Source of the DNA: Herbidospora yilanensis
GTDB taxonomy: Bacteria > Actinomycetota > Actinomycetes > Streptosporangiales > Streptosporangiaceae
Direction of reading: 5' to 3'
Length of the DNA stretch: 64,000 bases
NCBI RefSeq assembly: GCF_001570565.1
Contig: NZ_BBXE01000013.1
Coordinates: 824,984 to 888,983, forward strand
Part shown: positions 1 through 9,879 of the stretch, piece after piece
Layout: every line of letters begins with the position of its first letter
Numbering within the stretch: position 1 is the first letter of the stretch
The notes under the pieces: generated by a model
Database searches by the model: none
Told to the model about the DNA's origin: nothing
The model's input: the letters and a program-made list of their open reading frames with translations, nothing else
Made by a program: the position numbers and the translations under genes

Positions 1-1
1 C

Positions 2-1543
<1,542 letters not shown>

Positions 1544-1554
1544 CCCGGAACCAG

Positions 1555-1583
1555 GCCGCGTGGGCGCCCGGCGCCCACGCGGC
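1555..1583. terminator. Bidirectional hairpin between serC and blaI-like gene
   Basis: A perfect 13-bp inverted repeat (1555-1567 with 1571-1583) with a 3-base loop lies between two convergent genes. It has no T-run, which is common for high-GC actinomycete terminators. Confidence 0.7.
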
Positions 1584-1589
1584 GCCGGG

Positions 1590-2000
1590 CTATTCCGGCG
1601 ACGGCGGCGGAACCCAGCCGGGCGGCTGCTCCACCGGAGCCCGGCCGGCCCGGCGTGCCAGTTCGTCGAGCAGCCGCAGGGCGTCGTCGAGGTCGACGCT
1701 CTGCGCGAACCTGGACAGCACCGGAGAGCGGTCAGGGCTCTCCGCGAGGGCCGTCAGCATCAGTTCGGTCAGATGCTCCTCACGCGACTTCGTGGCGCCG
1801 TAGCGGAACGCCTTGCGCTCGGCGGTCCGGAACAGCAGCCGTTTTCGCACCAGCCGTTCGGCGACCGTCTGGATGGTCGTGTACGCCCACGGTTTCTCGG
1901 CCCGCTGGTTCAGCAGCGCCTGTATTTCGCGGATGAGCAGCGACTCCTTGGCGTCCCACAGAACGTCCATGATCGCGCGCTCCAGGGGCCCCAGGTTCAC
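1590..2000 (-). CDS. BlaI/MecI-type transcriptional repressor, unpartnered
   Basis: A 136-residue winged-helix protein of the BlaI/MecI/CopY family. Features are an N-terminal LGPLERAIMDVLWD, a wing region TTIQTVAERLVRKRLLFR, and the C-terminal dimerisation segment ending in a proline-rich tail. BlaI proteins usually pair with an M56 sensor protease (BlaR1). No such gene is adjacent here, although a classic blaI-M56 pair sits at 35.9 kb. The targets and signal are therefore unknown. It could be controlled by the distant M56 protein or act as a simple ligand-free repressor. The start has no strong Shine-Dalgarno, and no obvious palindromic operator is seen upstream. Confidence 0.85.
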   Translation of the reverse strand: MNLGPLERAIMDVLWDAKESLLIREIQALLNQRAEKPWAYTTIQTVAERLVRKRLLFRTAERKAFRYGATKSREEHLTELMLTALAESPDRSPVLSRFAQSVDLDDALRLLDELARRAGRAPVEQPPGWVPPPSPE

Positions 2001-2060
2001 GAAATCGATTCTGTCAGGCTCTTCGCAGGTCGCGCCATGCGAACAGTGATCTGATCGTGC

Positions 2061-2693
2061 TCATTCGATGCTCGCGGTCGAGACTCGGGTGACGGGTGGC
2101 TTCCTGCGCCGCAGCACCCACGCCGCCACCACGCCGCCGATCAACCCGAACAGGTGGCCCTGCCACGAGATGCCCGTCTCGCCCGGCAGCGCGCCCCACA
2201 GGATCGACCAGTAGAGCGCGGCGACGATCACGCCGAGCACGATGTCGAGCAGCCGCCGGTCGAACAGGCCACGCGCCACGACGTAGCCGAAGTAGCCGAA
2301 CACCAGGCCGCTGGCGCCCAGCGTGACCGAGTCGGGCGGGCTGGTCACCCACACCCCGACGCCACTGACCACCACGATGATCAGGCTGGCCCCCAGGAAC
2401 TTCCCGAGGCCCCTGACGGCGGCCAGGAAACCCAGGATCAGCAGGGGCAGCGAGTTGGCCATGAGGTGCGGGAACCCGGCGTGCAGGAAGGGCGCGAAGA
2501 AGATGCCGGGCAGGCCGTCGGGTTCGTGGGCGATGATGCCGTAGCGGTCGAGATAGCCGTCGCCGATGTAGTCGACGACCTCCAGGACCCACATCACGCC
2601 CACGAGGAACACGATCAGCAGGCCGCTGCCGATCGCCCCCGCGAGCAGGCCGCGCACCTTCTGCCGGGAGGTGGGGGGAATGCCGTCGCTCAT
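2061..2693 (-). CDS. Rhomboid-family intramembrane serine protease
   Basis: A polytopic membrane protein of 210 residues with about six hydrophobic segments. It carries rhomboid signatures: HAGFPHLMANSLPLL in the early helix, the catalytic serine motif GASGLVFGYFGY, and the partner histidine in WQGHLFGLIGG. It should cleave transmembrane substrates, but those are not predictable. The frame extends upstream to 2756 and would overlap the enoyl-CoA hydratase gene. ATG 2693 (MSDGIPP) is preferred because it avoids that overlap. It is 56 bases downstream of the hydratase stop and may be co-transcribed with it. Confidence 0.85.
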   Translation of the reverse strand: MSDGIPPTSRQKVRGLLAGAIGSGLLIVFLVGVMWVLEVVDYIGDGYLDRYGIIAHEPDGLPGIFFAPFLHAGFPHLMANSLPLLILGFLAAVRGLGKFLGASLIIVVVSGVGVWVTSPPDSVTLGASGLVFGYFGYVVARGLFDRRLLDIVLGVIVAALYWSILWGALPGETGISWQGHLFGLIGGVVAAWVLRRRKPPVTRVSTASIE

Positions 2694-2748
2694 GCCATAA
2701 CGGTACGCAGTTCTCGTCATGAACGCGGAGTTCCCCCCAAGGGGTCGA

Positions 2749-3513
2749 TCATTCACCCCGCCATACCGGGGCTCTCTTCTCGGCGAAGGCGGCGGCGCCC
2801 TCCATGGCGTCCTTGGAGCCGAAGATCGGGTTCATGATCTCGGACTGGCGGGCGAACATCTCGTCGAGCGACCAGTCGACCGACTCGACGACGATCCTCT
2901 TGGTGCCCGCGAGCGACAACGGCGCGTTCTGCGCGATCTTCCCGGCCAGTTCCTTGGCCGCCGCGACCGCCTCGCCCTCGGCGACGACCCGGTTGACCAG
3001 GCCCAGCTCGTAGAGGCGCCGCGCCGGGTAGAAGTCGCCGGTCAGGGCGATCTCCATGGCGACGTGGTAGGGGATGCGGCGCGGCAGCCGCATCACGCCG
3101 CCCGCGCCGGCGATCAGGCCGCGCTTGGGCTCGGGCAGCCCGAACTTGGCCGACTCGGCGGCCACGATCAGGTCGCACGACAGGGCGAGCTCGAACCCGC
3201 CCGCCAGGGCGTAGCCCTCGACGGCGGCGATCAGCGGCTTCTTCGGCGGCGACTCGGCCAGGCCGCCGAACCCCCGGTCGGGCACGAACGGCATGTCGCC
3301 GGTCAGGAAGCCCTTCAGGTCCATGCCGGCGCAGAAGGTGCCGCCCGCGCCGGTCAGGACCAGCACCGACACGTCGGGGCGGGCGTCGAGCTCGTCGACG
3401 GCCGCCGCGATGCCCTGGGCGACCGCGCCGTTGACCGCGTTCTTCGCCTTCGGGCGGTTGATCGTCAGGACGGCGACGTTGCCGTCGACCTCGACCAGAA
3501 CCTCATCGGACAT
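2749..3513 (-). CDS. Enoyl-CoA hydratase/isomerase (crotonase family)
   Basis: A 254-residue crotonase-fold enzyme acting on acyl-CoA thioesters, probably hydrating 2-enoyl-CoA in fatty- or branched-acid oxidation. Visible elements are the CoA-binding NRPKAKNAVNG, the oxyanion-hole segment TFCAGMDLKGF, a second oxyanion segment EGYALAGGFELALSCDL, and FGLPEPKRGLIAGAGG with the catalytic Glu region. The start at ATG 3513 has a GGAG box seven bases upstream. It lies 9 bases after the SDR gene stop, so the two form an operon for successive beta-oxidation-like steps. The exact substrate cannot be assigned. Confidence 0.9.
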   Translation of the reverse strand: MSDEVLVEVDGNVAVLTINRPKAKNAVNGAVAQGIAAAVDELDARPDVSVLVLTGAGGTFCAGMDLKGFLTGDMPFVPDRGFGGLAESPPKKPLIAAVEGYALAGGFELALSCDLIVAAESAKFGLPEPKRGLIAGAGGVMRLPRRIPYHVAMEIALTGDFYPARRLYELGLVNRVVAEGEAVAAAKELAGKIAQNAPLSLAGTKRIVVESVDWSLDEMFARQSEIMNPIFGSKDAMEGAAAFAEKRAPVWRGE

Positions 3514-3522
3514 GTCTGACTC

Positions 3523-4296
3523 CTACTTGGGCTGGAAGCGGATGCCGCCGTCGAAGCGGATGACCTCGCCGTTCATGTAGTCGTTCTCGATCAGCGAGCG
3601 GACGAGGTGGGCGAACTCGGCGGCGGTGCCCATGCGCTTCGGGAACGGCACCGGCGCGGCCAGGTGGGCCTTGAACGCCTCGGACTCGGGCCCGGAGCCG
3701 TAGATCGGGGTGTCGATGATGCCGGGGCAGATCGTCAGCACCCGTACCCCGATGGCGGCCAGGTCGCGGGCGGCCGGGAGGGTCATGCCGATGATGCCGC
3801 CCTTGGACGCCGAGTAGGCCACCTGACCGGTCTGCCCCTCGATGCCCGCCACCGAGGCGGTGTTGATCACCACGCCGCGCGCGTTGTCGGCGTCGGCGGG
3901 CTCGGTCCTGGCCATCGCGGCGGCGCCGATGCGCATGAGGTTGAAGGTGCCGACGAGGTTGACGTCGATGACCTTCTGGTACGACGCCAGGTCGTGCGGC
4001 GACCCGTCACGGTTGACCGTGCGGGAGGCCCAGCCGATGCCGGCGCTGTTGATCACGGCGCGCAGCGGCTTGCCGAGGGCGACCGCCGCGTCGACGGCGG
4101 CCTGCACGGAGACCTCGTCGGCGACGTCGGTGCGGACGAAGATCCCGCCCAGCTCGTCGGCCAGGGCCTTGCCGCGCTCTTCGTTGAGGTCGGCGATGAC
4201 GACGGTCGCGCCGATTCCGGCCAGCTCGCGGGCGGTGCCCTCGCCGAGCCCGCTCGCCCCGCCGGAGATGATCGCTACACAGTTCCTCAGGTCCAT
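3523..4296 (-). CDS. Short-chain dehydrogenase, 3-hydroxyacyl-CoA dehydrogenase type
   Basis: A 257-residue classical SDR. It has the NAD-binding SGGASGLGEGTA, an acidic VVIADLN that favours NAD(H), NSAGI, and the catalytic Ser and YSASK (Tyr-x3-Lys) in the order expected. The C-terminal ICPGIIDTPIYG, FPKRMGTAAEFAHLV and NGEVIRFDGGIR strongly resemble type-2 3-hydroxyacyl-CoA dehydrogenases (the HSD17B10-like group). Its partner, immediately downstream, is an enoyl-CoA hydratase, consistent with oxidation of short or branched 3-hydroxyacyl-CoA. It is the first gene of the operon. Confidence 0.88.
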   Translation of the reverse strand: MDLRNCVAIISGGASGLGEGTARELAGIGATVVIADLNEERGKALADELGGIFVRTDVADEVSVQAAVDAAVALGKPLRAVINSAGIGWASRTVNRDGSPHDLASYQKVIDVNLVGTFNLMRIGAAAMARTEPADADNARGVVINTASVAGIEGQTGQVAYSASKGGIIGMTLPAARDLAAIGVRVLTICPGIIDTPIYGSGPESEAFKAHLAAPVPFPKRMGTAAEFAHLVRSLIENDYMNGEVIRFDGGIRFQPK

Positions 4297-4329
4297 ACGC
4301 GGACCATAACCAACGAACCGAATGAAGTT

Positions 4330-4674
4330 CTACTCGGGGTGGCCCAAAATCGCGGTGTCGACGTCGGGATAGACCTTGATCCGCCGGTCAAGCCCGGTCG
4401 TCCGCAGGATTCGCGCCACCGGCGCCTGCGGCGCGGCGAGCGTCACGCCGCCGCCCTCGCTGGTGGCCAGCCGCCACGCCTCGATGAGCACGCTGAGGCC
4501 GCTGGAGTCCATGAACGAGAGCGACGTCAGGTCGAGCACCAGCACGGCGCCGTCCTGTTTGATCGCGTCACGCACCTCGTCGCGCAGGAAGGGGGCGGTG
4601 AACAGGTCGAGTTCGCCCTCGACGGCCACCACCACGGCACCGGAGAGTGATCTCCGGGCAAGCCGCAGTTTCAT
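4330..4674 (-). CDS. STAS-domain anti-sigma factor antagonist
   Basis: A 114-residue single-domain STAS protein of the SpoIIAA/RsbV type. The phosphorylatable serine lies in LSFMDSSGLSVLIEA, the hallmark of anti-anti-sigma factors, preceded by GAVLVLDLTSL. In its dephosphorylated form such a protein binds an RsbW-like kinase and frees a sigma factor. No partner kinase or sigma gene is adjacent, so its network is unknown. The start has a strong GGAGG box. It may relate to SigB-like promoters seen at 26.4 and 26.8 kb, which is only an inference. Confidence 0.88.
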   Translation of the reverse strand: MKLRLARRSLSGAVVVAVEGELDLFTAPFLRDEVRDAIKQDGAVLVLDLTSLSFMDSSGLSVLIEAWRLATSEGGGVTLAAPQAPVARILRTTGLDRRIKVYPDVDTAILGHPE

Positions 4675-4738
4675 TGTCGAACCTCCTCCGCGAGGCCCAC
4701 TTTACTGGTGCATCACCGTGAGTGAGGTGCTTGAACCG

Positions 4739-4744
4739 TAAGAT
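4739..4744 (+). promoter_or_regulatory. Putative -10 element for a leaderless K+ channel mRNA
   Basis: TAAGAT lies six bases before GTG 4751, a spacing that predicts a transcript starting at or next to the initiation codon. No good -35 or Shine-Dalgarno is present. Confidence 0.5.
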
Positions 4745-4750
4745 CGCCTT

Positions 4751-5749
4751 GTGACAGATGCCGGAATTCGGCTCCCCCAGGAACAGGTCAGCCCGCTGAG
4801 GGCCGTCCTGCGCCGGCTCTGGTACGCCCTCGCCGCCCTCGGCGCCGTGTTTCTGCTGGTCGCGTCCGACCTCGACGGATACAGGGACAGCTACGACGGC
4901 AAGGTGTCGCTGCTCGACGCGCTCTACTACGCCACGGTCACCGTCTCCACGACCGGCTACGGCGACATCACCCCGACCTCCGATCTGGCACGGCTGATCA
5001 ACATCGTGCTGATCACGCCCCTCCGCATCGTGTTCCTGGTCATCCTCGTGGGGACCACGCTCGAAGTGCTCACCCGGCGGACCAGGGAAGATTTCCTCAC
5101 CAACCGCTGGAGGTCCAAGTTGACCGGGCACACCGTCGTGGTCGGCTACGGCACCAAGGGCCGGGCCGCCGTGCGCACCCTCCTCGACAACGACCGCACC
5201 CGCGAGTCGATCGTGGTGATCGACCCCAACGGCGGCGTGGTCCACGAGGCCAACGAGGACGGCTTCGTCGGCGTCGTCGGCGACGGCACCCGCAGCAGCG
5301 TGCTCAGAAGGGCCAAGATCGAGACCGCCAAAGAGGTGATCATCTCGACCCAGCGCGACGACACGACCGCCCTGGTCGTGCTGACCGCCCGCAGCCTCAA
5401 CCCGAAGGCCACGATCGTGGCGGCGGTCAGGGAGTCGGAGAACGACCCGCTCGTGCGCGGCAGCGGCGCCGACGTCGTGATCACCTCGTCGGAGGCGGCC
5501 GGGCGGATGCTCGGCGTGGCCACCCAGAGCCCCGCCGTCAGCACGATCATCGACGACTTCCTCATGTACGGCACCGGCCTCGACCTCTACGAACGCCCGG
5601 TCAAGCCGGGCGAGGTCGGCGGCACCTGTGAACAGGCCGAGGGCATGGTCGTGGCGGTCGTCCGCGACGGCAGGGTCATCCCCTACGCGAAGGTCCCCAC
5701 GTTGTCGTCGACCGACCGGCTGGTCGTCATCCACGTGCCGGAGGACTAG
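4751..5749 (+). CDS. Potassium channel with TrkA-N (RCK) domain
   Basis: A 332-residue protein made of a two-helix pore module and a cytoplasmic RCK regulatory domain. The pore helix and filter read YYATVTVSTTGYGDITP, with the canonical TTGYGD K+ filter. After the second helix the RCK Rossmann domain starts at HTVVVGYGTKGRAAVRTLL, with VVIDPN and VGDGTRSSVLRRA typical of NAD-binding TrkA-N. A C-terminal TrkA-C-like part follows. It should conduct potassium under nucleotide or ligand control. Its 3' end overlaps the convergent cbiO gene by 23 bases. Confidence 0.92.
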   Translation: MTDAGIRLPQEQVSPLRAVLRRLWYALAALGAVFLLVASDLDGYRDSYDGKVSLLDALYYATVTVSTTGYGDITPTSDLARLINIVLITPLRIVFLVILVGTTLEVLTRRTREDFLTNRWRSKLTGHTVVVGYGTKGRAAVRTLLDNDRTRESIVVIDPNGGVVHEANEDGFVGVVGDGTRSSVLRRAKIETAKEVIISTQRDDTTALVVLTARSLNPKATIVAAVRESENDPLVRGSGADVVITSSEAAGRMLGVATQSPAVSTIIDDFLMYGTGLDLYERPVKPGEVGGTCEQAEGMVVAVVRDGRVIPYAKVPTLSSTDRLVVIHVPED

Positions 5750-6470
5750 GCACGGCGAAGCCGTAGGGCAGTTCCAGGCGGTGCCCGGCGAGCAGGCCGG
5801 CGTCGGCCAGGATCTCGCGGGTCGGCCCGTCGGCCGCGATCACCCCGTCCGACAGGATCACCGAGCGCTCGCAGAGCTCCATGGCGTAGGGCAGGTCGTG
5901 GGTCACCATGAGGACGGTGACATCGAGCCCGCGCAGGATCTCGGCCAGCTCCCGGCGGCTGGCCGGGTCGAGGTTGGACGAGGGTTCGTCCAGGACCAGG
6001 ATCTCGGGGTCCATGGCCAGCACGGTCGCCACCGCGACCCGGCGGCGCTGGCCGAACGACAGGTGGTGGGGCGGCCGGTCGATCACGTCGGCCATGCCGA
6101 CCTTCTCCAGGGCCGTGACGACCGCGTGGTCGAGGTCGGCGCCGCGCAGGCCCATGTTGGCCGGGCCGAAGGCGACGTCCTCGCGCACGGTGGGCATGAA
6201 GAGCTGGTCGTCGGGGTCCTGGAAGACGAGGCCGACCCGCCTGCGCACCTCCTTGAGGTTCTCCTTGCGGACCGGCAGCCCGGCCACGCTGACCTCGCCG
6301 TGCCCGGCGGTCAGGATCCCGTTCAGGTGCATGACCAGCGTGGTCTTGCCGGCGCCGTTGGGCCCCAGCAGGGCCACCCGCTCGCCCTTGGCGATCGAGA
6401 GGGTGACCCCGAAGAGGGCCTGGGTGCCGTCGGGGTAGGCGTAGGCCAGGTCGCGGACGTCGAGGGTCAT
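5727..6470 (-). CDS. cbiO: Energy-coupling-factor ATPase of nickel/cobalt importer
   Basis: A 247-residue ABC ATPase with a Walker A (LLGPNGAGKTTL), Q-loop (VFQDPDDQLF), signature LSFGQRRRVAVA, Walker B ILVLDEPSSNLDP and switch His in MVTHD. The QDPDDQLF form is typical of ECF/CbiO ATPases. It powers the CbiM/CbiQ membrane module. The frame runs far upstream, but ATG 6470 overlaps the cbiQ stop by four bases (ATGA), giving translational coupling. It is the last gene of the cbiMN-cbiQ-cbiO operon. Confidence 0.93.
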   Translation of the reverse strand: MTLDVRDLAYAYPDGTQALFGVTLSIAKGERVALLGPNGAGKTTLVMHLNGILTAGHGEVSVAGLPVRKENLKEVRRRVGLVFQDPDDQLFMPTVREDVAFGPANMGLRGADLDHAVVTALEKVGMADVIDRPPHHLSFGQRRRVAVATVLAMDPEILVLDEPSSNLDPASRRELAEILRGLDVTVLMVTHDLPYAMELCERSVILSDGVIAADGPTREILADAGLLAGHRLELPYGFAVPSPPARG

Positions 6471-7204
6471 GACACGAACAGTACGGCCGAGGCCACCACG
6501 GGCAGCACGGCGGCCATGGCCCACTGCGCCTTCGGCGCCCGGCCGTCGGCCAGGGCGGGCATGACGCCCGTGTATCCCCTGCTCAGCATGGCCAGATGGA
6601 CCCGCTCGCCGCGTTCGTACGACCGGATGAACATCGCCCCCGCCGACTTGGCCAGCACGGGGGCCTGCCGGAAGTCGCGCGGGGTGAAGCCCCGGGACTC
6701 GCGGGCGACCCGCATGCGGCGCATCTCGTCGAGGATGACCTCCAGGTAGCGCAACATGAACGTGGCGATCTGGATCAGCAACTGGGGCACCCTCAGCCGC
6801 TGCGCGCCCAGCAGCAGGGCACGCGGCTCGGTGGTGGCGGCCAGCAGGATCGAGGCCGCCACCCCCAGCGTCGCCTTGGCCAGGATGTTCCAGCTCGCCC
6901 AGAGCCCGGCGACGCTGAGCGGCACGCCCAGCACGTCGACCCGCTCCCCCACCCCGATGAACGGGATGGCCACCGCGAACAGCACGAACGGAAGCTCCAC
7001 CGCCAGGCGTCTGAGCACGTGTCCCGGCGGGATCCGGGCGAGCAGGACGACGACCGCGAGGCTCAGGGCGTACAGGAGGAAGGCCAGGAACCGCTCCCGC
7101 GGCGTCGCCACCACCACCACGGCGAAGAGCACGACGGCGAGCAGTTTGCACTGCGGCGCGAGCCGGTGGACCGGCGAGTCGCCCGGCAGGTAGAGGCCTT
7201 TCAC
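6467..7204 (-). CDS. cbiQ: Energy-coupling-factor transmembrane protein of nickel/cobalt importer
   Basis: A 245-residue membrane protein with about five or six hydrophobic segments and a long cytoplasmic loop. The loop carries two ATPase-contacting motifs typical of EcfT/CbiQ: RVARESRGF and AMLSRGYTG. N-terminal HRLAPQCKLLAVVLF also fits the family. It couples the CbiO ATPase to the substrate-binding CbiM subunit. GTG 7204 overlaps the cbiM stop (GTGA), and its own stop overlaps the cbiO start, so the three genes form a tight operon. Confidence 0.92.
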   Translation of the reverse strand: MKGLYLPGDSPVHRLAPQCKLLAVVLFAVVVVATPRERFLAFLLYALSLAVVVLLARIPPGHVLRRLAVELPFVLFAVAIPFIGVGERVDVLGVPLSVAGLWASWNILAKATLGVAASILLAATTEPRALLLGAQRLRVPQLLIQIATFMLRYLEVILDEMRRMRVARESRGFTPRDFRQAPVLAKSAGAMFIRSYERGERVHLAMLSRGYTGVMPALADGRAPKAQWAMAAVLPVVASAVLFVS

Positions 7205-8199
7205 GCCGCGGTCTTCTGCCGGACGGACCAGAGGATGGCCCCGCCGACCAGCAGGGTGATCACCACGCCGACGACCCCGGCGACTCCGACGGGGATGCCG
7301 CCGACGTCGCCGTAGTCGGCCAGGAAGAACCCGCCGAACGAGTGGTCGGTGGCCGCGCCGATGAAGCCCTCGTCCTCGGCGACCCGCTCCAGGCCGTCGG
7401 GCGAGGAGGAGGCGAAGAAGCTGACGACGCCCGCGAGCAGCAGGGCCACGATCCCGCCGCCGACGAGGAAGGGCCGGACCGGCTGGGGCGCGCTCTCGGG
7501 CCGGGCCGGCTCGACGACCCGCTCGCCCTGGGCGGTCTTCAGGACCAGCGGCTTGGTGAGGAAACGGGCGCCGTACACGAGATCGGGACGCACGGCCAGC
7601 ACGCTGCTGACGGTGACCGCGGTGATCAGCCCCTCACCGATGCCCACCAGCACGTGGACGCCGCCCATGGCGGCGAACACGGCGCCGGTCTCGATCGGCG
7701 CGGTGCCACCGATCACGAACAGCACCGCGAACACCAGCGCGGCGACCGGCACCGAGATCAGCGCCGCCACGAACGACCCGGCGATCACCGAGGCCCGGTT
7801 CCGGGCGACGCGCGTGACCAGCCGGAAGATCCCCCAGCCGACGGCGGCGGGCACGATGGCGATCAGCAGGATGTTCAGCCCCAGGGCGGTCAGCCCGCCG
7901 TCGGCGAAGAAGAACCCCTGCACGGCCAGCACCACCGACACGCACAACACCGCCGTGTAGGGCCCGACGAGTATCGCCGCCAGCGCACCGCCGAGCAGGT
8001 GGCCCGAGGTGCCCGCCGCGACGGGGAAGTTGAGCATCTGCACGGCGAAGATGAACGCCGCGACCAGCCCCGCCATGGGCGCGGTCCGGTCGTCGAGTTC
8101 GGTCTTGGCCTTCCTCAGGGAGACGGCGATGGCCGCCGCCGAGACGACGCCGGCGCCCATGGCGACCGGCGCGGTGAAGAAGCCATCGGGGACGTGCAC
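7201..8199 (-). CDS. Fused CbiM-CbiN/NikMN metal-binding subunit
   Basis: A 332-residue S-component of a group-I ECF metal importer. The mature-type N-terminus M-H-V-P-D-G-F supplies the His2 amino-terminal metal site that coordinates Ni2+ or Co2+ in CbiM/NikM. About seven helices follow. The C-terminal third (after residue ~245) carries a helix, the SSSPDGLE segment typical of CbiN/NikN-like PDGLE domains, and a last helix, so the usually separate N subunit is fused. The GTG start has GGAGG seven bases upstream. Sequence alone does not decide nickel or cobalt. The upstream Nur-like operator favours nickel. Confidence 0.9.
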   Translation of the reverse strand: MHVPDGFFTAPVAMGAGVVSAAAIAVSLRKAKTELDDRTAPMAGLVAAFIFAVQMLNFPVAAGTSGHLLGGALAAILVGPYTAVLCVSVVLAVQGFFFADGGLTALGLNILLIAIVPAAVGWGIFRLVTRVARNRASVIAGSFVAALISVPVAALVFAVLFVIGGTAPIETGAVFAAMGGVHVLVGIGEGLITAVTVSSVLAVRPDLVYGARFLTKPLVLKTAQGERVVEPARPESAPQPVRPFLVGGGIVALLLAGVVSFFASSSPDGLERVAEDEGFIGAATDHSFGGFFLADYGDVGGIPVGVAGVVGVVITLLVGGAILWSVRQKTAA

Positions 8200-8245
8200 G
8201 GCGTTCCTCCACTTTTGTACGAATTTTCCACAACAGTAGAGCAGT

Positions 8246-8260
8246 TGCGAGTCGTTCGCA
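8246..8260 (-). promoter_or_regulatory. Nur-type operator overlapping the cbiMN promoter
   Basis: TGCGA-N5-TCGCA is a perfect 5-bp inverted repeat with a five-base gap, matching the TGCaa-N5-ttGCA form reported for Streptomyces Nur boxes at the core positions. On the minus strand a TACTGT -10 lies at 8233-8238. With 17-base spacing the -35 region would fall inside the operator, so binding would block RNA polymerase. A Fur-family gene in Nur-like context lies at 44,983. Confidence 0.6.
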
Positions 8261-9349
8261 TTAAGACGAGGTGTGCATCAGGCGACGCTCTTTCCGCAGG
8301 CTGAGCGTGCCCGTCCGGGTCAGGTAGGGCAGCGCGACCAGGTCGTCGGTGAACCGGGCCGGCAGCGCGATGTCCCGGTCGCCTTCGAGCCGGGCCTGCC
8401 GCACGATCCCGTCGCACTCGGCGGTGACGTAGACGTCCCAGACGTCCTGGGGGTCGCCGTCCTTCAGCATCAGCCCGATCTCGGCCTCGGGAAACCCTTC
8501 GAGGGCCGCGGTGAACTCGATGCGCAGCCGGTCGCCCTCCCAGGCGACGTTCGTGAGCGCCCGGTGCAGCGTCGCCTCGGAGATGCGCGCGAGCCTTTCG
8601 AGCCTGCGGTGATCCTGCAAGGAGGCCAGCCTCGCCTGGTCGGCGGCGTCGAGCTGGGCCCGCACCCCCGGGGTCACCCAGGCGGCGCACCGGTGCGCGA
8701 CCGCTTTGACGATCGCGTCCCTGGCCTCGTCGTCGGCCTCCAGGAAGGGCTCGGCCAGATCGGGCAGGACGTCTCGGGTGATGTGCCGGGCGATCAGATG
8801 GTCGCGCAGCAGCCCGTTGGGCAGATGGCTCTGCACCCTGCGCACCAGCCGGTCGGGGTGGTGCCGCCCCTTCTGCTGCGGCCCCCGCACGGTCGCGATC
8901 CGCCCGGCGTGGCAGTAGGCGTGCACGACGAAGTCGGCCGCGTCGGTGAAGGGGATGCGGTCGCGGAACGCGGTCCGGAACAGCTTGCCCAGCGACAGGT
9001 CGTCGTAGATGTCGCCGAGCAGCGCGTCGTCACTGACCTCGGCCGCGACCGCCACCAGGTCGGCGCCGGTCCGGTCGGCCGTCTCGATCATGAGATCGAT
9101 CGGCGGCGTGGGGTGGTCGCCGGCGAAGTAGGTGTAGCGGCCTCGGGTGGGGGCGTTCTCCGGGCGATCGACGAGGCGGACGTTCCGGTGAAGGCTCGCG
9201 TAGAGCCGGGCGAGCCGCGAGTCGGCCACGAGGATCTCTTTGGAGGCCCGCAGAGCCAGCGCGTGCGTCAGCCACCTGTCCAGGTGGACGGAATCGGCGG
9301 CCGGAACGACGACGCTGACGTCAAAAGGGTGGTGACGTTGCGCGTTCAT
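8261..9349 (-). CDS. Divergent GT2-fold-like protein, function unknown
   Basis: A 362-residue soluble protein. The N-terminus (FDVSVVVPAADSVHLDRWL, then KEILVAD) looks like the first beta-alpha-beta of family-2 glycosyltransferases. The middle (LGKLFRTAFRDRIPFTDAADFVVHAYCHAGRIATV) resembles the post-catalytic part of actinobacterial teichoic-acid-type GT2 enzymes. I cannot see a convincing DxD metal motif, so catalysis is doubtful. The C-terminal ~90 residues are a beta-rich segment. It ends exactly where the Nur-like operator begins. It may be a monocistronic gene upstream of the metal importer. The assignment is tentative. Confidence 0.45.
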   Translation of the reverse strand: MNAQRHHPFDVSVVVPAADSVHLDRWLTHALALRASKEILVADSRLARLYASLHRNVRLVDRPENAPTRGRYTYFAGDHPTPPIDLMIETADRTGADLVAVAAEVSDDALLGDIYDDLSLGKLFRTAFRDRIPFTDAADFVVHAYCHAGRIATVRGPQQKGRHHPDRLVRRVQSHLPNGLLRDHLIARHITRDVLPDLAEPFLEADDEARDAIVKAVAHRCAAWVTPGVRAQLDAADQARLASLQDHRRLERLARISEATLHRALTNVAWEGDRLRIEFTAALEGFPEAEIGLMLKDGDPQDVWDVYVTAECDGIVRQARLEGDRDIALPARFTDDLVALPYLTRTGTLSLRKERRLMHTSS

Positions 9350-9402
9350 CGGTGGACATTATGTGAGCGCCGCACGTCATCTGGGGGGAGGACATGGCGA
9401 TA

Positions 9403-9427
9403 TGGCCCGAGGTCTAGTCCCGGGCCA
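9403..9427 (-). terminator. Hairpin after the ECF41 operon
   Basis: TGGCCCG (9403-9409) pairs with CGGGCCA (9421-9427) just downstream of the AhpD-like gene stop. There is no T-run, so this is a modest prediction. Confidence 0.4.
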
Positions 9428-9441
9428 CACCACGTGGGTGA

Positions 9442-9879
9442 TCAGACCTCTGGTTCCTTGTGGGTCGTGACCGCGATCCGGTTCCAGGCGTTGATCGTCG
9501 AGATGGCCACCACCAGCGCCGCGAGCTGCTCGTCGTCGAAGTACTTGGCCGCCTCCCCCCAGACCTCGTCGCTCACGCCGGTGGAGTCGGCCAGCCGCGT
9601 CGCCTCCTCGGTCAGCGCGAGCGCCGCCCGCTCGGCCGGGGTGAACGACGGCGTCTCCCGCCACGCCGCCACACCCCAGATGCGTTCGTCGGGCTCGCCG
9701 GCCTTCTTCAGGTAGGAACTGTGCATGTGCACGCAGTAGGAGCACCCGTTGATCTGGCTGGCCCGCAGCTTGACCAGCTCGACGACCTGCGAGGGCAACC
9801 CGCTCGACCGCAGGTAGCGCTCCAGCCCCAGCATCGCCTGGTACGCCTCGGGCGCCACGGCGGCGACGTCGATCCTCAT
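9442..9879 (-). CDS. Carboxymuconolactone decarboxylase/AhpD-like alkylhydroperoxidase
   Basis: A 145-residue AhpD-fold protein. The redox motif is CSYCVHMHS (Cys-x2-Cys-x3-His), as in peroxidase-type CMD proteins rather than true decarboxylases. It probably reduces organic peroxides or a related stress compound. ATG 9879 overlaps the stop of the sigma gene (ATGA), so it is translationally coupled. Members of this family are the standard genetic partners and regulon members of ECF41 sigma factors, which fits this pair exactly. Confidence 0.9.
   Translation of the reverse strand: MRIDVAAVAPEAYQAMLGLERYLRSSGLPSQVVELVKLRASQINGCSYCVHMHSSYLKKAGEPDERIWGVAAWRETPSFTPAERAALALTEEATRLADSTGVSDEVWGEAAKYFDDEQLAALVVAISTINAWNRIAVTTHKEPEV

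Noticed and set aside
5727-5749. Frameshift at the kch/cbiO junction
   Set aside because: Both proteins have normal C-termini; the 23-base overlap of convergent genes is ordinary in compact genomes.
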